Source: Antedon bifida
Lineage: Eukaryota > Echinodermata > Crinoidea > Comatulida > Antedonidae
Assembly (NCBI GenBank): GCA_963402885.1
Contig: OY727099.1
Span: 3,894,001 to 3,958,000, forward strand
DNA length: 64,000 bases
Direction: 5' to 3'
Shown here: positions 36,750-50,000 of the stretch, one piece after another
Position numbering within the stretch: the first letter of the stretch is position 1
Layout: every line of letters begins with the position of its first letter
Position numbers and translations under genes: made by a program
Notes under the pieces: model-generated
The model's input: the letters and a program-made list of their open reading frames with translations, nothing else
The model's database searches: none
Told to the model about the DNA's origin: nothing

Positions 36750-39700
36750 ATTTCTTTTATCATCGAAGGTTTTATATTCCACTTTGTTTGATGTCATTGG
36801 TTTCATCGTTGTTTCTGGTATATTGCTCATCAAAAGTTAAAATAAAAAATGTGGAAAATAAAATAGTGATGGAGCCGGCTACACCAACAAAGGCAAGGTA
36901 CAAGAATGATTCAACTCAATTTAATTCAACTGTATTTATACACCGAGTTCCAGATCATTCATTTCTCAAAGCTAGTTCTGAAAGTGTTGGAAAACTGGTT
37001 CATTTAGGACCTAAAGGTCGAGAATTTGACTTCCGGACAAAAATAGATTTTACGCCTTCGGTAAGAAACGGCTATTGCTTGGTATTTAAAATGAGAAAGT
37101 GATAGCATGTATTCACTGCACTAATACACCTGACGTGTATCTATAGTTACTATAGTACGAAAGCCTAATCCTGTCACATGAGTATAAACATTATCCAATC
37201 AATATTAATTTTAAAAAATAGCAATGCCGAAATGTTGACCTACTATGTTAAAATTTTGACACAGTAATTGGAAACAATCAGATAGAGAGTTTGAATAACG
37301 TTTGAAGAATCGGGTGAACAGGATTTAAAATTAATGGACTTCGTTTTGTAGTTTTACAGATTTCTCATATGAAATAGAGTTCATCATGACTATCCTCACA
37401 GACATGTTACAATGGCATTGACGATGACCATACCGTAATATACCTGAATCACATATACATCGCTCATATATAAACTGCAAATTATGTGTAAAACTGCAAT
37501 TATAAGTAACAACATAGCTTGCCTTTAACCTATATTTTCATAACAAATACAATATAGTGTGCTTATTCTCTTCTACTTTTCATTTATTTTATTTTTTTCA
37601 GTATAATTATGTCATCATCTCAATTATGCAAGTTTTGGAAAAAATATTAAAACAATTACACTCCTCTCGCCAAATAATGTCAATTCCAGAATAAAAAAAA
37701 AACATTTTTTATTAGATCCAATACAAATAACAAAGAAACATTTAAGACTTCCATTAAGACAAACCAATAGCCGTAAACACTGAATCCACTATTTTCTCTT
37801 ATAACATTATTATTTAAACATAAATAAAACATCTTGATTATTTGACAATAATTTAATTCATTCATTATGCACTTAAAAACGTAAATGTATATATATTTTT
37901 TAAATAAGCAATTAATAATTATCAACTGATTCAACAATATTTTTTTCAGACTTGCGCAACCTCCATTCAGAAAAGGATCTTGGGGAGTAATTGGGCATCG
38001 AGTAAGTTCATGCCAAGTATCACTATGGCGATGCATCGGGGCGTGATGTCAAATACAGAGTATAAAAGACTGCATGCATTCGGTATGCCGTATGGTCTAA
38101 AGGGCTATAAAGGTACTGACTTGTCTTACAAAGGTAAGAACTACATAACCTATTTTCACACGTACCCGTATAAAAGCGATGACGATAGAAAACAGTTTTA
38201 GGATTAACCTTCCAATCCTACAAATTTATAATGATAAGGCTGTAAATCCTTGATATAGGTCTACAATAGAAATTGTATCTGTTTTTTCCTTTGTGTATCG
38301 TACCGTTTTGAAACAAATCAAATATAAAAAAAAATCTTTTAAATAATTTTTAGATTTTCTAGTATGTTTTATTTATCAAATTAGTTTATCTCAAGAAAAA
38401 AGATTATTAAAATAAGACTTTGAATAGGCTAGTTTGTAGTTTTAATAATGTTAATCACTTCAGCAGAAAAAACGGGAAAGATAATGTTTTCATTTAAAAA
38501 GAAGCAACAAAAATTGTCAGTCAATTTGACAATATTTTTTTGCTTTAAATTACAGTTTTCAGGTAAATAAGTTTGTGTTCGATCACATTTTTTGTCAAAA
38601 GTGAATATTACTATTATGGAACATAAACATGGCATATTTAAAAAAAAATGTGTTTCAAGGCGAACATTATTTTAAAACTACAGTATTGCTTTAAATTACA
38701 GTTTTTTCAGGTAAATGTTTTTGTTCCGATCCAATTTTTTGTCAAAGCGAATAACTGTTATGGAACATGAAAATGGCATATTCAACACAAAAATGTGAAA
38801 AAAAAATGTTTGTAGGGGGACAATATGGTTTTTATAATAGCCGTAACATATTATTTTGTACCACACGCGTGCGACTGCATACATTTACTGAAGGATAACA
38901 ATCATAAATAGCTTATAAGGAAATTTAAAGTAATAAATTATAGTTTATACACAGCACAAGTACTTTTAACTAAGGATGTGGTATATAAATGTGGGTAGAT
39001 TTCAGAGTAACAGAAGTGTTAGGATGAATGGTATATTGTTTCTACAGGTAATTAAAAAGTGAATGTTAGTCAAGGGAGACACTTTATCAAAGTTCCAACC
39101 ACAGTAATTGACAATGTATTTCTATAGACCAACGGGTATATCTAATAGTGGAACCACAAAAATGTAGGATAGGCTAATTTCTAATTGGCAACCAATGGGA
39201 ATTCAGAGTGTTTTAGTTGGTTACTAAGATGCATACTAGCACACCTCATTGTTAAATTAGCCGTTCAATAGTTGTACAAACTTTTCAATCTTAATTCCAC
39301 AATTTACCTAACGGATGTCACTTACATCCTTACCGATATACTTAATAACAACAATTTGATTTACTGGCTCCTGTGACAACACACTGGACCTTTAATACAG
39401 CGATGTCGTATGAGTGGTAGCCCCCAAGAGGCCAAATGTAGTTTATTATTAAGCTTTAGTAGTATTTAGCATTGCTTGTACAGTATCAGTAGAAATAAAT
39501 ATTATGTATTGTTAAATGTATACTCTTAATAAACTGGGAAATCATTACTTATTTGTGTTGTGTGTAAACGTATATAAAACAACTTATGTTTTTACGTAGA
39601 TCTGCAAGAAATACTATCAAAGCTACCTCATGAAGACAGTATATTAGACTTTTCTAGTAAAGAGAAGCCGACATGTTTAAGCTGTGCTGTTATTGGTAAT

Positions 39701-42700
39701 GGTGGCATTCTTAATGGTTCTAAGCTTGGTAAAGAAATAGACGGACATGATCTTGTATTTCGGTAATTTATTTTGTAATAAAACTATAGAGTATATAATT
39801 CTTATAGTACGGCATGTCAAGGGATACGGTGTTTGTATTTATATATATTGTAGAATCTGAACTGAGCCTGCAAGAGCTAAGTCAACCATTCTCGCATGGC
39901 GACAATAAACATTGGCCTGTGTGCATAAAAAATATATTTGTTAAATAGGCCTATTATCTATCTGTGAAACAAATTGTTGTCATCTTTAACTAATTTTTAG
40001 ATGTTAGTTCGTTATTTCTATACATTGTTGTGATTCGTTTAGGAAAGTTACAAATACCACATATAGTTTTTTCCTAGATCAGACCAAACGCTTCAATGTT
40101 GGTCTCATTCTGATTGTGGTCATTGTTATTCTTTTCATAAGTGTGAACCACGCAATTCGAAGAGGATTTGAAGAAGATGTAGGTAATAAAACTACACATT
40201 ACGTAATGATGGACAGATCACTAACACACACAAGTAAAGAAGACGTTCCACGAGATAAGGTAAAATATGATGACGATGAAATAGAGCATTTGAGAATCAA
40301 GGGTTATTCAGTTTATGTTTTGCACGGCTTAGACCTAATGTAATATTCATTATTTGCATGCAGTTAGAAAAAAAAAAGAAATGTATTCTTTGTATACAAA
40401 AATGACATACTAAAAGCTAAATGTATAACTGTTTTGTAATATTAGGAATATCAAAGAAATTACCGATTAGATCATCCATTTCCACCCAAGGAACCATTAT
40501 CAACAATAATATATCTTAAACGTTTATATTTCTATAACATATTTGATCGCAATATAATAACGTCGTAAATCAAATCATTTTTTCCATCAGGGAATTAAGT
40601 ATGTGTTCTTGCCGTGCAGAAGATTAGACTACAGTTATATAAAAGATGCTATTGGACGGCCTAACCCAAAGCTGAAGTTGGTTACTGATGCAAACAATAT
40701 GAGAATACTTCATCCGGATTTCGTTCGTTACATTAACAAAATGTAAGTAGGCCTAAGTTGTTTTTATTTTTCCAATTGGAATGTATCTTCTTATTGTAAT
40801 GTTGTACCTTTTTCACCTTATTTGAAAATGAATTCATGGTTTTATAATAAAGCATATAATAAAAGAATAACCATTGATTTTCTTAACCAATTATGTTCTG
40901 AAATTAATTAGATGATCTCAAATGTAAACGGTGATTAAGTTTATTTACCATGGAGATCGACCACGAGATGTGGCATTCCATCGACCAATCAGATACGCCA
41001 CTCAATCACACAGCCTTTTTGAAATAATTTATACTAATTTTTATTAAATTGTAGGCTATTTAACGATTTAACTTAACCCACAGGCCAGATGATGCGCTTT
41101 GAAATTACAAAGACATAAACAACTTACTATACAATATTATAAGATAAAATACATTTAACAAATTACGATAATTACGATAAAAAAACAGATTGCGTTAGAA
41201 ATTGAAAAGAATAAGGCAAAGTACAAAAGAAAGTTTTGAACGAAGTTTTAAAGAAAACGATGTCAAAGCGGCTTGGCAAACCATGCAGGATATCACTGGC
41301 TATGGTAGTCAAAATAAAAGGAAGTCGTCACAGCCAAAAAATGAGTCGAATACTACAGATGATCTTAACACATTTTTTTGCCGTTTTGATCAACATGATT
41401 TTTCAAAAGAGATAGATGATTTAAAGGAACAATTAAATAAAGAAAAGGGGGTGAGTGGAAAAATCGAAATAAATGAAGGAAAGGTTCAATCATGTTTTAA
41501 GAAAGTTAAAATAAATAAGGCGACAGGGCCAGACTATGTTCCAAATCGGGTTCTAAAGACATGCTGTGATCAACTGTCGGGCGTTTTCTGCGATATCTGT
41601 AATACATCCATGGAATCTGGAAAAATTCCAAAGATCTGGAAAACTTCAGAAATTAGACCGATTCCGAAAATAAAATATCCAGTAACCCAAAACGATCACC
41701 GACCAGTCGCAATCACTTCAAATGTTATGAAGTGTTTTGAACGCATTATTTTGAATCGTATACTTGACCAAGAGGGCGTATTGATTGATCCTACTCAATT
41801 TGCCTACCGACAATTGCTTACAACCGCATTTGTTGATTAGAAAATTACGAGAGATGGATATTAATCCCAACCCCTGGACTTTCTGCAACAGAGACCTCAT
41901 ACGTTCGCATGGACAGCAACGTTTCCAGCACAACGCTTTGCAATACGGGAGCACCACAAGGATGCGTCCTTTCGCCGTTTTTGTTTTCACTATATACTTC
42001 CGACTATGAAACGTTAGGCAGTACAACCTCAATGATAAATACGCGGATGATACTGTAATCTCCGGTTATCTTCGTGGAGCAGATGCGTCACTGTACACAA
42101 ATGAGGTTGACAAATGTGTGGACTGGTGTGATACAAACTACCTACAACTAAATAAAAACAAAACTAAAGAAATAGTATTTGATACAAGACGTAAAATGTT
42201 TGGACATGATAAGTTAATTATTAAAGGTGTAGAAATAGATCAAGTAGACGAACAAAAATACTTAGGAACCACTATAATTGACAAAGGTCTCAAATTTAAT
42301 ACTCAAATAAATACCGTGTATTAAAAAGCAAATCAAAGGCTATATTTCTTAAGAAAACTAAAACTATATAAAATTGATAATACTATATTAACGTTGTTCT
42401 ATAGGGCTATAGTGCAAAGTGTTTTAACTATTAGTTATATCGTTGTTTTTTGGTCTTACAAATGAGAACAAAGAAAAATTAGAACGAGTCAGGAAGCGTG
42501 CAGGCAAAATTATTGGCTCTGACCTACCAACTATTCAACAAACATATGAAAAAAGAGTATTACATAAAGTTAACCTGATTATGAACGACCACACACACCC
42601 ACTAAATAAGTACTATGTTTTAAACAGATCGGGTATCAGGCTACATCCACTAAGAGGAGATCATGATCGTCTTCGAAAGTCATTTGTTCCAAATTCTTGC

Positions 42701-43287
42701 CATTTATATAACGCAACTATTAAAAGATAGATTGAATATGTATTTTGTATGTAATCTGTATATCTGTATATAATACTGCTAATATATATATTTTTATATA
42801 TTTTATATGTTACGATATATTTTTTATATTTTTGTCTTTTTGATGTTTATCGTATTTTTATAAGATCTTGTATTTTTGTATTCATGACTTATATATTTTT
42901 AATTAATTGTTTGAGAGCTTGTTAACGAAACGAATTTCCTTTTTGGACCAATAAATTTCTGTATTCTGTATTCTGTATAAAATATGGGGTTTTTTAACAA
43001 AATTTAAAAGAATTTATGTTTAACTTTTTAGTTGGATTCAAAGAGAGCGTTTCTTTCGGCCAACCACTGGCGGTATGATGTTCATGTCAGCACTCCATTG
43101 TGGATGTGACTCTGTTGATGTGTACGGTATGGGTAATAATAAACAATATTCTGCTCACTATTACGATTTAAAATATGAAAGATATAAGTACACTCCTAGT
43201 CATGACTTTAACCGAGAAATTGAAATTCTGAAAGCGTTAGACAAAGAGGGCATCATTAATTGGTACAAGCGAGATGTTAAATTTTAG
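36750..43287 (+). CDS. ST6GALNAC1/2-type alpha-2,6-sialyltransferase (GT29)
   Basis: Exons 36750-37060, 37950-38133, 39600-39762, 40142-40259, 40591-40742 and 43032-43287 join in frame for 393 codons plus stop TAG. The N-terminus has FFYHRRF followed by a hydrophobic segment ([16 protein letters not shown]), the layout of a type II Golgi membrane enzyme. ATG at 36791 is inside this segment, so the start may be in an unseen upstream exon. Exons 3-4 make sialylmotif L ([16 protein letters not shown], then [14 protein letters not shown]). Exon 6 has motif S ([19 protein letters not shown]), motif III (HYYD) and motif VS (H with E in [10 protein letters not shown]). Family members transfer sialic acid from CMP-Neu5Ac to O-linked GalNAc. 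Length and the [16 protein letters not shown] region favour the ST6GalNAc I/II group. The last intron carries a LINE. AATAAA lies near 43848. Confidence 0.92.
38411..38830 (+). repeat. Interspersed repeat family C, partial tandem duplication
   Basis: GCTTTAAATTACAGTTTTCAGG ... ATGGAACATAAACATGGCAT occurs at about 38540-38640 and again at 38690-38790, inside the sialyltransferase intron after exon 2. Confidence 0.65.
39600..40259 (+). CDS. Sialyltransferase exons 3-4 carrying sialylmotif L
   Basis: Exon 39600-39762 ends inside the codon for the Arg of HDLVFR, and exon 40142-40259 resumes with [19 protein letters not shown]. The split within motif L, with phase 2 to phase 2 joining, confirms both splice sites. 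This motif binds the CMP-sialic acid donor in GT29 enzymes. Confidence 0.92.
41185..42975 (+). mobile_element. Degenerate non-LTR retrotransposon in the last sialyltransferase intron
   Basis: A sense-oriented LINE remnant. Frame 1 (41202-41840) has [17 protein letters not shown] and [19 protein letters not shown] deletion removes the segment with the catalytic FxDF/AFD motif. [16 protein letters not shown] is then readable near 41950-41995 in another frame, [10 protein letters not shown] near 42039, and [18 protein letters not shown] in 42118-42324. The C-terminal ends in other frames ([16 protein letters not shown]). The 3' end has TTCTGTA repeats at 42957-42978. It resembles the Rex1/CR1 group. 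It is certainly inactive. Confidence 0.85.
43032..43287 (+). CDS. Sialyltransferase terminal exon with motifs S, III and VS
   Basis: The acceptor TTTTTAG precedes T-TGG, completing an Ile codon with the AT left by exon 40591-40742. The exon encodes [33 protein letters not shown] and a C-terminal HDFNRE...WYKRDVKF, then TAG. The His of motif VS and the HYYD motif needed in active family members are present. Confidence 0.93.
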
Positions 43288-43859
43288 AAGAAGCCTGCAC
43301 ATGAAAAAGCCGTATTATATCATTATTTATTTAACTAGCGTAAGTATACTGTATCATTGCCATTTGTTGCTTTCTTACTATCGAGTGGCATTGATGCATT
43401 TTGTTTTTATTCAATTTAAAGTTGATATATAATACTGTAGTTCGATTCAACGGCTAGGTCCTATTTTCCGGATTGTTTTGTGACTTAATTATTAATGCGA
43501 CACCGAAGGGAGAAACATGCTAAACTTCAAACAGTAACCATGGAGAAATAAGTATAGAACTTATACATGCGTGATGTTAAGTTACTCCTTCCTAATTTAT
43601 TTCTCCATGCAGTATTCAGACCACATTTTAAACTGAAATGATGTTAATGTTTTAGGCCTATACTTTTTAAATGACTACAGACTTTGGGTTTGCAGTTGTA
43701 ACTTATCTTAAATATTGTGCAATGTTAGTTAAGAAGTCATTGACTTCGTTTCAAATATTCAAACTGTGTGTGTAAAACTTTTATTTTCAACGTTTTTTAG
43801 GTTTAAATCTATATAATAATATCATAATATCTAGTAAATTCACACAAAATAAACAATGT

Positions 43860-44312
43860 CACACTCATAAAACAAGACAAAAAGATCAGTATCACCTGCC
43901 ACTCACTCGAACCAGTCTTAAAATACACTGGACCTAAACTCTGGAATTCTCTACCTTTGTCTCTTAAAAAATATCTGTTTAATTGACGTTATTTAAACGT
44001 CAATTTAAACTATTATTGGTTGAAGGTTCTTTGTAATGTCTATTATTTACATATTTGGATTCATCTTAAATAATTTATAATCTCTATTACTTATTTTTTA
44101 TGTTTTAAACTTGTTAAAATTATGTGTTAGAGAAAATATTATTAGTTAAGAAAAAAATCTTCATTATTATATGAAGTCTGTTGTTTTTTGGAGTGCATAA
44201 TTTTGTAATATTATTTATATTTTATATGTTTGTTTTGAGGAGCCTATTCACTACAAGCTTGTTGGCTCCTCCACGTTATTAGTAAAGTGAAATAAAATGA
44301 AATGAAGTATAC
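43860..44312 (+). mobile_element. 3' fragment of an L2/CR1-like LINE
   Basis: Reads LKYTGPKLWNSLPLSLKKYLF, then stop and a 3' UTR. It has the GGAGCCTATTC/TTGGCTCCTCC hairpin and a GAAATAAAATGAAATGAA tail at 44290-44312. The tail motif is shared with the LINE at 27.5 kb. Confidence 0.65.
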
Positions 44313-45070
44313 AGTATATTCTAAAAGTTCTGTTTTAACAAAGTTTAACTTAGGCCTTTTATAAATATTTAAATTAAATATCTAACCCTATAATAGTAGA
44401 TTATGTATAAACGTGTTTCTCTAAGTCTATTATTATTTTAAATATGATGTCATGTAATTTTAATAATTAAATAATTGTATCTAGAATAATAAAATTGTGT
44501 GCTGCCGCCTAGCATAATTTTGTTTTTCACCAAGGGCCACCCTGTATGTATACGTGTTATACAGTTTGTATTGTCATGGAACTATAGTTCCATGGTATTA
44601 TTTATTAACGTCGTAAATATTATGAAGTTTAAAATGGATAGTTTGTCTACGATGCGTTACGTAACTGGATAAGCATAAAACCATAATAACATGTAGCCTA
44701 TGCACATCCTGGTGCCCGGCTCCTTTTCCTCTCCTCCATAGCAGTAGACGTGACCGCCCAAGCACAAATGTTTATGTTACATGTTGGCTGACGTTCGTGC
44801 ATAGACACCTAGGCCTAGGCCTACTCAGTAGTTAGCCTAGTAGTAGGAGGGCTGTCCATTCTGTGGTAGCAGGACTACGGCGTGCCTCTAGTAGCCTAGA
44901 CTTATTACTAAGTAGTACTAGGCTATACTCTACTACACACTACCAGGCCTGTAAGTGTTTCCCTCGGATACGTCTATGCATTACATATGGTTCAAAGTAA
45001 ACTCACAGTAGACGTAGGCCTCAGACACATTATGAGTCAGCTGTTTAAACTATTATAAATATTAACTTAC

Positions 45071-45215
45071 CTCCTTTGCTTGCCCTCTCCCCCACGCCTT
45101 CCATGTTTCCATTAACATTCCCGCTGTTTCAGTTCGACCGTCTGCTGCTCTGTCATTTCATAAAATTGAGCCAATCAGACGCTTGTTTGATGGAGCTGGC
45201 CCCGCCCCTTCTTTT
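45071..45215 (-). promoter_or_regulatory. Candidate minus-strand promoter and first exon
   Basis: GGCCCCGCCCC (GC box, 45198-45209) and GAGCCAATCAG (CCAAT box, 45169-45178) are GC-rich against an AT-rich background. Downstream on the minus strand, ATG at 45118 opens a 16-codon frame (MLMETWKAWGRGQAKE) running into a good donor, GAG/GTAAGT at 45070. No following exon was recognised to the left. It may be an orphan or transposon-borne promoter. Confidence 0.3.
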
Positions 45216-46694
45216 TTTCTGTTAAAATACTGTACCAACCTCGAACAAGCGATTTAACTCTGAGAGATCGACAGAAAGTCGTTGGGTACATTCAATTTGT
45301 ATTCTTTATTTGTAATATCCTTTTATTTATAATATAGCCTAAATCCAAGCTTTTGCAATATACATACTTTTTGTTATATACGTACATTTCTTCATTAAAA
45401 ATAACCAATTAATTATTTAGTACTGATTATTTAATATGCGCAATATTAATACATTTCATTCTCGCTATTTAAAAATATGATATTCGCACATGCTTTTTAT
45501 AGTGTTATAATATTTGTTGTGCATAGATTAACTAGGAGCTATCATCTGTTAAAATTTTCTATACAATCTTATTTTATTATTCGAACTATCTATAATGTCT
45601 TTATTGGTATTAGACCTTAAAATATTGTCCTATTAATCACTTCACTATTATTGAGATAGTATATTTAGCACCTGCTTTAATTGCACCCTGCTATCAACTA
45701 TATTATAATTACCTCCACTAGAATGGCGAGAGGTTATGAGGTCAATCGGATGTTTGTTTTTTCCGATTGCTAGTAAGCAGGATTACTTAAAAAGTTATTG
45801 CCCGATTACCTTAAGATTATAAAGGATGGTTTCATAGCTGTATGGGAACACATTTTGATATGGTTTGCGCTCTAAGAGTGCCTTCTAGTTTATAGGGAAT
45901 TAATATAATTACAAGACGGAATTTATAAGGCATTAATTTAAAATTGATCATATTATAAACAATTGTTACTTGTATGGACGGTAAACAAAATAAAATACAA
46001 CTCTATTATTCTAGTGGCCTCAGCATTTGGTCTCTATTTAGAATCATTTTAATTAAGCTGTATTTGAAAGCCATTGTTATAGTGGTCTTCGGCATGTTGG
46101 TCCCTATTTAGAATCATTTTAATTAAGCTATGTGGAAGTACTATAAAACATATTATACTGCAAGACTATAGCATCATCTGGCATGATCATGATGAAATTG
46201 TGTCAATGTAAAGAAGATTTAATGATATATTATTATTACCTGCGTTTCAATTTTTTTGAAAGATTATAAAATAAAATTCAGCAACAGTAGCATTATTCTC
46301 TTCATAATTGTCCAAACAATCTCATAACATTAAATATTGACAAGATTATTTGAAATATAAATAGTATACATGTAGGCCTAGGTTAGGCCTATTATTCATT
46401 CATTTTTAAAGGGAATGTTTAAGTAAACACAATATATTGAATTTATTAATACAATATTAACAATTTATTTGAAAGCACATGTGGTTTTATAGCATTTCTT
46501 AGCCATTTTGATTGCTGTGCATCATTTTCTCCCATATTTAACAATAGAATGCACAATTGAGAATTTTGTTTGATGTGGTTAGCTGTGTGTAATTCAGAGT
46601 GGAAATCAAAGTTTTAGTGTGCAGCTTCTAAAACTCTATAGGAGAGCAACATATTCAATTTACTAAAAACCCATTTTTACAAAGAGGCATTTCC

Positions 46695-46778
46695 TGCTTA
46701 ACTTTGTCAAGCGCCTTTGAACATTATTATGGATACTGGCGCTATATAAATCTGATTGATTGATTGATTGATTGATAT
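46695..46778 (+). repeat. LINE/SINE 3' tail with (GATT)n
   Basis: TTGTCAAGCGCCTTTGAAC, GGCGCTATATAAATCTGATTGATTGATTGATTG. A related tail (AAGCGCTTAGAAGC ... GCGTTATATAAGAAC) lies at 55603-55650, and reversed AATC runs at 1245-1272 and 61295-61312. Confidence 0.6.
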
Positions 46779-47031
46779 GAATAATATATAAACAAGGCAA
46801 GCTAACAACAGGACACTCAACTCACCTTGCCAAGATAGGAACTCGTAACAGTCCTTTGATCTTATGTTTGGCTGCTACAAATACCAACAGTACTGTACTG
46901 TGTACATATTCACCGTGGTGGGCGGTGTCTGTTAAGGGGCGTGGAACTGATCGTGTCACAGCCACAGATACACACATCCGTTAACAGCCTGATATAACTA
47001 TATATAATCATTATTTGTATAATAAAGAATT

Positions 47032-50000
47032 TTAGTAGATAGGATAATTACAGACTTGTATTATAGGTTTTAGTAAACCCAATTTGTTTGTGATTGCATC
47101 AACAACAGCGTAATCATCCTCTTCGTCACTCATTACGCCATCTACCACTACACTTGGTCGCGTCGTCACAAATTCTTCTCTTATGGCATCAAGCTCTTCT
47201 AGTTCATGCTGTAAGAAATAAAATATAGTTTTAATTATGCGCTAAGAAGGTATAACACTAGAATATTCTGTTTGTCCAAAATGTGTAACATTCATCAAAG
47301 GGTTGTGGGATTTTTGTGTAAAAAAAAATATTTCTGTAAGTATATTTTTATTGTAAATGAATTCCTTCTACAGTAGTTTCGCGAGGGAACTGTAAATTGC
47401 ATCGTCCAGTACTTCCAACATTGCAAAATTTACGAAACCAACTTACAAGAACCTGTGCTCGATGTATCTGCCTCTTGTTATTGATGTGCCTTCTGGGAAA
47501 TGGGTTTAATTCATGAAAAGCAATCTAAGATAAACAGATTAGTAAAATGTATTTATTAGTGTAGTAGTCAACCTTCCCATTTATATACCCCTTGGTCTGA
47601 AAGCAGTTCGTAAATGATAAGTTTTAAGACTCAAAACCCTATATTATCAATACCTGAAGCATTAAAATAAAATCAATTTATTTCAATGTAATGTAACTCA
47701 AACTACTATTGTATAATATTGTTGACTTAAAATACTGGGGTCTTTTTTTCACAAAACCATAACTTAAAAAATAAATGTTTGAAAAAAGATAAATAATTTC
47801 AAAATAAAAACATACATAACAAAATTAATTGCCGTTACCTGTGATAAACTTTTGATATCTTTCATCGTTGAAGGCATCTGTCGTAGGAAGTTAAAAATCT
47901 CAATGTACCCTGTCATCTGCAATAATTTCTCCTCATGGTATTTGAAAAAAGCCAAACCAAACCGGAAGAGAACTTTGTTTCCTTCGAACAGAAATGTATC
48001 CCATACTCTAAGCATAGTCTTCAAAAAAAAAAAATTAATCAAAACTCATTTTAATCAATATAACTTATTGATTATCTATTTACTCACCAATCAACCTATC
48101 AATACTAGTCAATATATCATTAAACAAATGCATTTAATTTGTTGTATTTACATTACATTTTAAGGGTTATTTTATGTTCATCATAATGTTACCCATTTTG
48201 ACACATAATCACTACAACATGTACTTGTACTGAACAATATTCTAGAATTAACTAAATCTCTCTCTCTGCTCATTGGAACAATACCAGTTCTGTCTTATAT
48301 TCGTGGTCCAGTTTTTCAACGTTTAGTAACCTCATAGATCTACTAAATCTTAAAGAAGTTCGCAATGTTATTGTCCAGTCACGTGCTTTACAGCCAATTA
48401 AGATTGTTAAAAAGCCATCAAAGGTATGTTAAGTAAGTTACCCTCCTTTGCCATGACAATCCAAAAATACCATTTTGTAGATTACAGTTACAGGTCAAAC
48501 GTGAAATAAACTTGATAACAGTTTAAAAACAGCTAAATCCATATTTATTTTTCAAAAAAGCTTATAAGCTTAAAAGTATATGCTTAAAAGTTGTAAGCAT
48601 TTTTTTCTGAAATGTTTTTGTTGCTTTGTTTGTTGTACTTTTTCTTTGGGATCCTGCATGTGACAAGAAATATGTTTTCCTCTTTTACAGGATATTCAAT
48701 AATGTCTTAATTATATTATTGTTATTTTGCCATTATTAAAATTAATAAATGTTCTTTAAATGAAACAGTTACAGCATAGACTTACCTCAGCTGGGATATT
48801 GTCACAGAATATTGTGATAAACCAATTAAATGTCACCAATGAAAGATCCACACTAATGAAAAAAAAACATTTAAACATAAAAAAGAAAAAAAAACTATCT
48901 GCTAGACAAACAGTTACTGTACAACAGTTAAAACAAAATATTGCAATTAATCTAGATTTATAGTATTTTTTATTTAAAAATATATTTTGTAATATTCTTT
49001 TAAAGAAAGTGTGTGTATAACAATCTGCTAGACAAACAGTTATTGTACAACAGACAAAATATTGCAATTAGTCTAGATTTATAGTATTTTTTATTTGAAA
49101 AAATGTTAATCTTTTAAATTCATTTAAATATTGTTATTTTGTTCAATATTTGTATGTTATATAGATGTAATAGCTAAAAACTAGATCAGAAAAAGTATAT
49201 TTGCATGATAAAACTCTAATTGAAAGATAAAAAAAAATGATGGCTTGGGTTATAGGGATATATAAGATATGTATTGATTTGAAATATACAAATAACATAG
49301 GATGGGAACCCATATCTGCCATACGACACAGATGCTACCCGCATTATTGTTAAAGATCTGCCTTTATCTGTATCGGATGAAGAAATTAAAACAAGCCTTC
49401 TGCGTTTTAATTGCAAAATACTGGGATCTATACAACGGATGAAACTGAGAGTAGACGGGCAATTAACAAATTGCCTAAATGGAGACCGGGTACTATACGC
49501 TGAAACCCTTAAAACACCTTTGCCAAGGTTTGTAAGCGTTTTAAATTTCAAAACGAGAATGTTTCACGATGGTCAAATAGATGAAAGAATTAAGTGCTCA
49601 AAATGCCTTAAAAATGGTCATAGTGCGAAAACATGTTCCAATAAGCTTGTCTGTCACGCCTGTGGTTTGGAGGGTCATAAAAAGGACCAATGTGGTGCAG
49701 AAAAGCTGTTACACAATGATTCGGGTGAAATTCTCATCCAAGAAATGTGGGAACGTGTCATAGAAAAAAAGGCTCTCGACACTGATAAGCCAGCTAAAGC
49801 TAAAGATAAAGATGAATCATTATCAGAGGAAAGTGAAGAGAGTGACGAAGAGGACTATGAGGAAAGCGAGCCAACAAAGGAGAAACAAAAGAAACAAGGA
49901 AAGATAACAACTTTTATGAATGCTCCAGCTAGCTCCAGCGTAGGCCTTCAAGTGGCGAAAGAGAAAGAAAATAACAAGAAAGAAGAGGAACAAGCTGAGC

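Larger units (their letters stand above)
44313..47031. other. Intergenic between sialyltransferase and TBC1D2-like gene
   Basis: Holds TAGGCCTA-rich sequence (44805-44960), the GC/CCAAT cluster, a repeated ~60 bp unit at 46010-46130 (TCTCTATTTAGAATCATTTTAATTAAGCT-type) and a GATT tail. 46917-46955 has two further GC-box-like words (GGGCGGTG, GGGGCGTGG). Confidence 0.5.
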
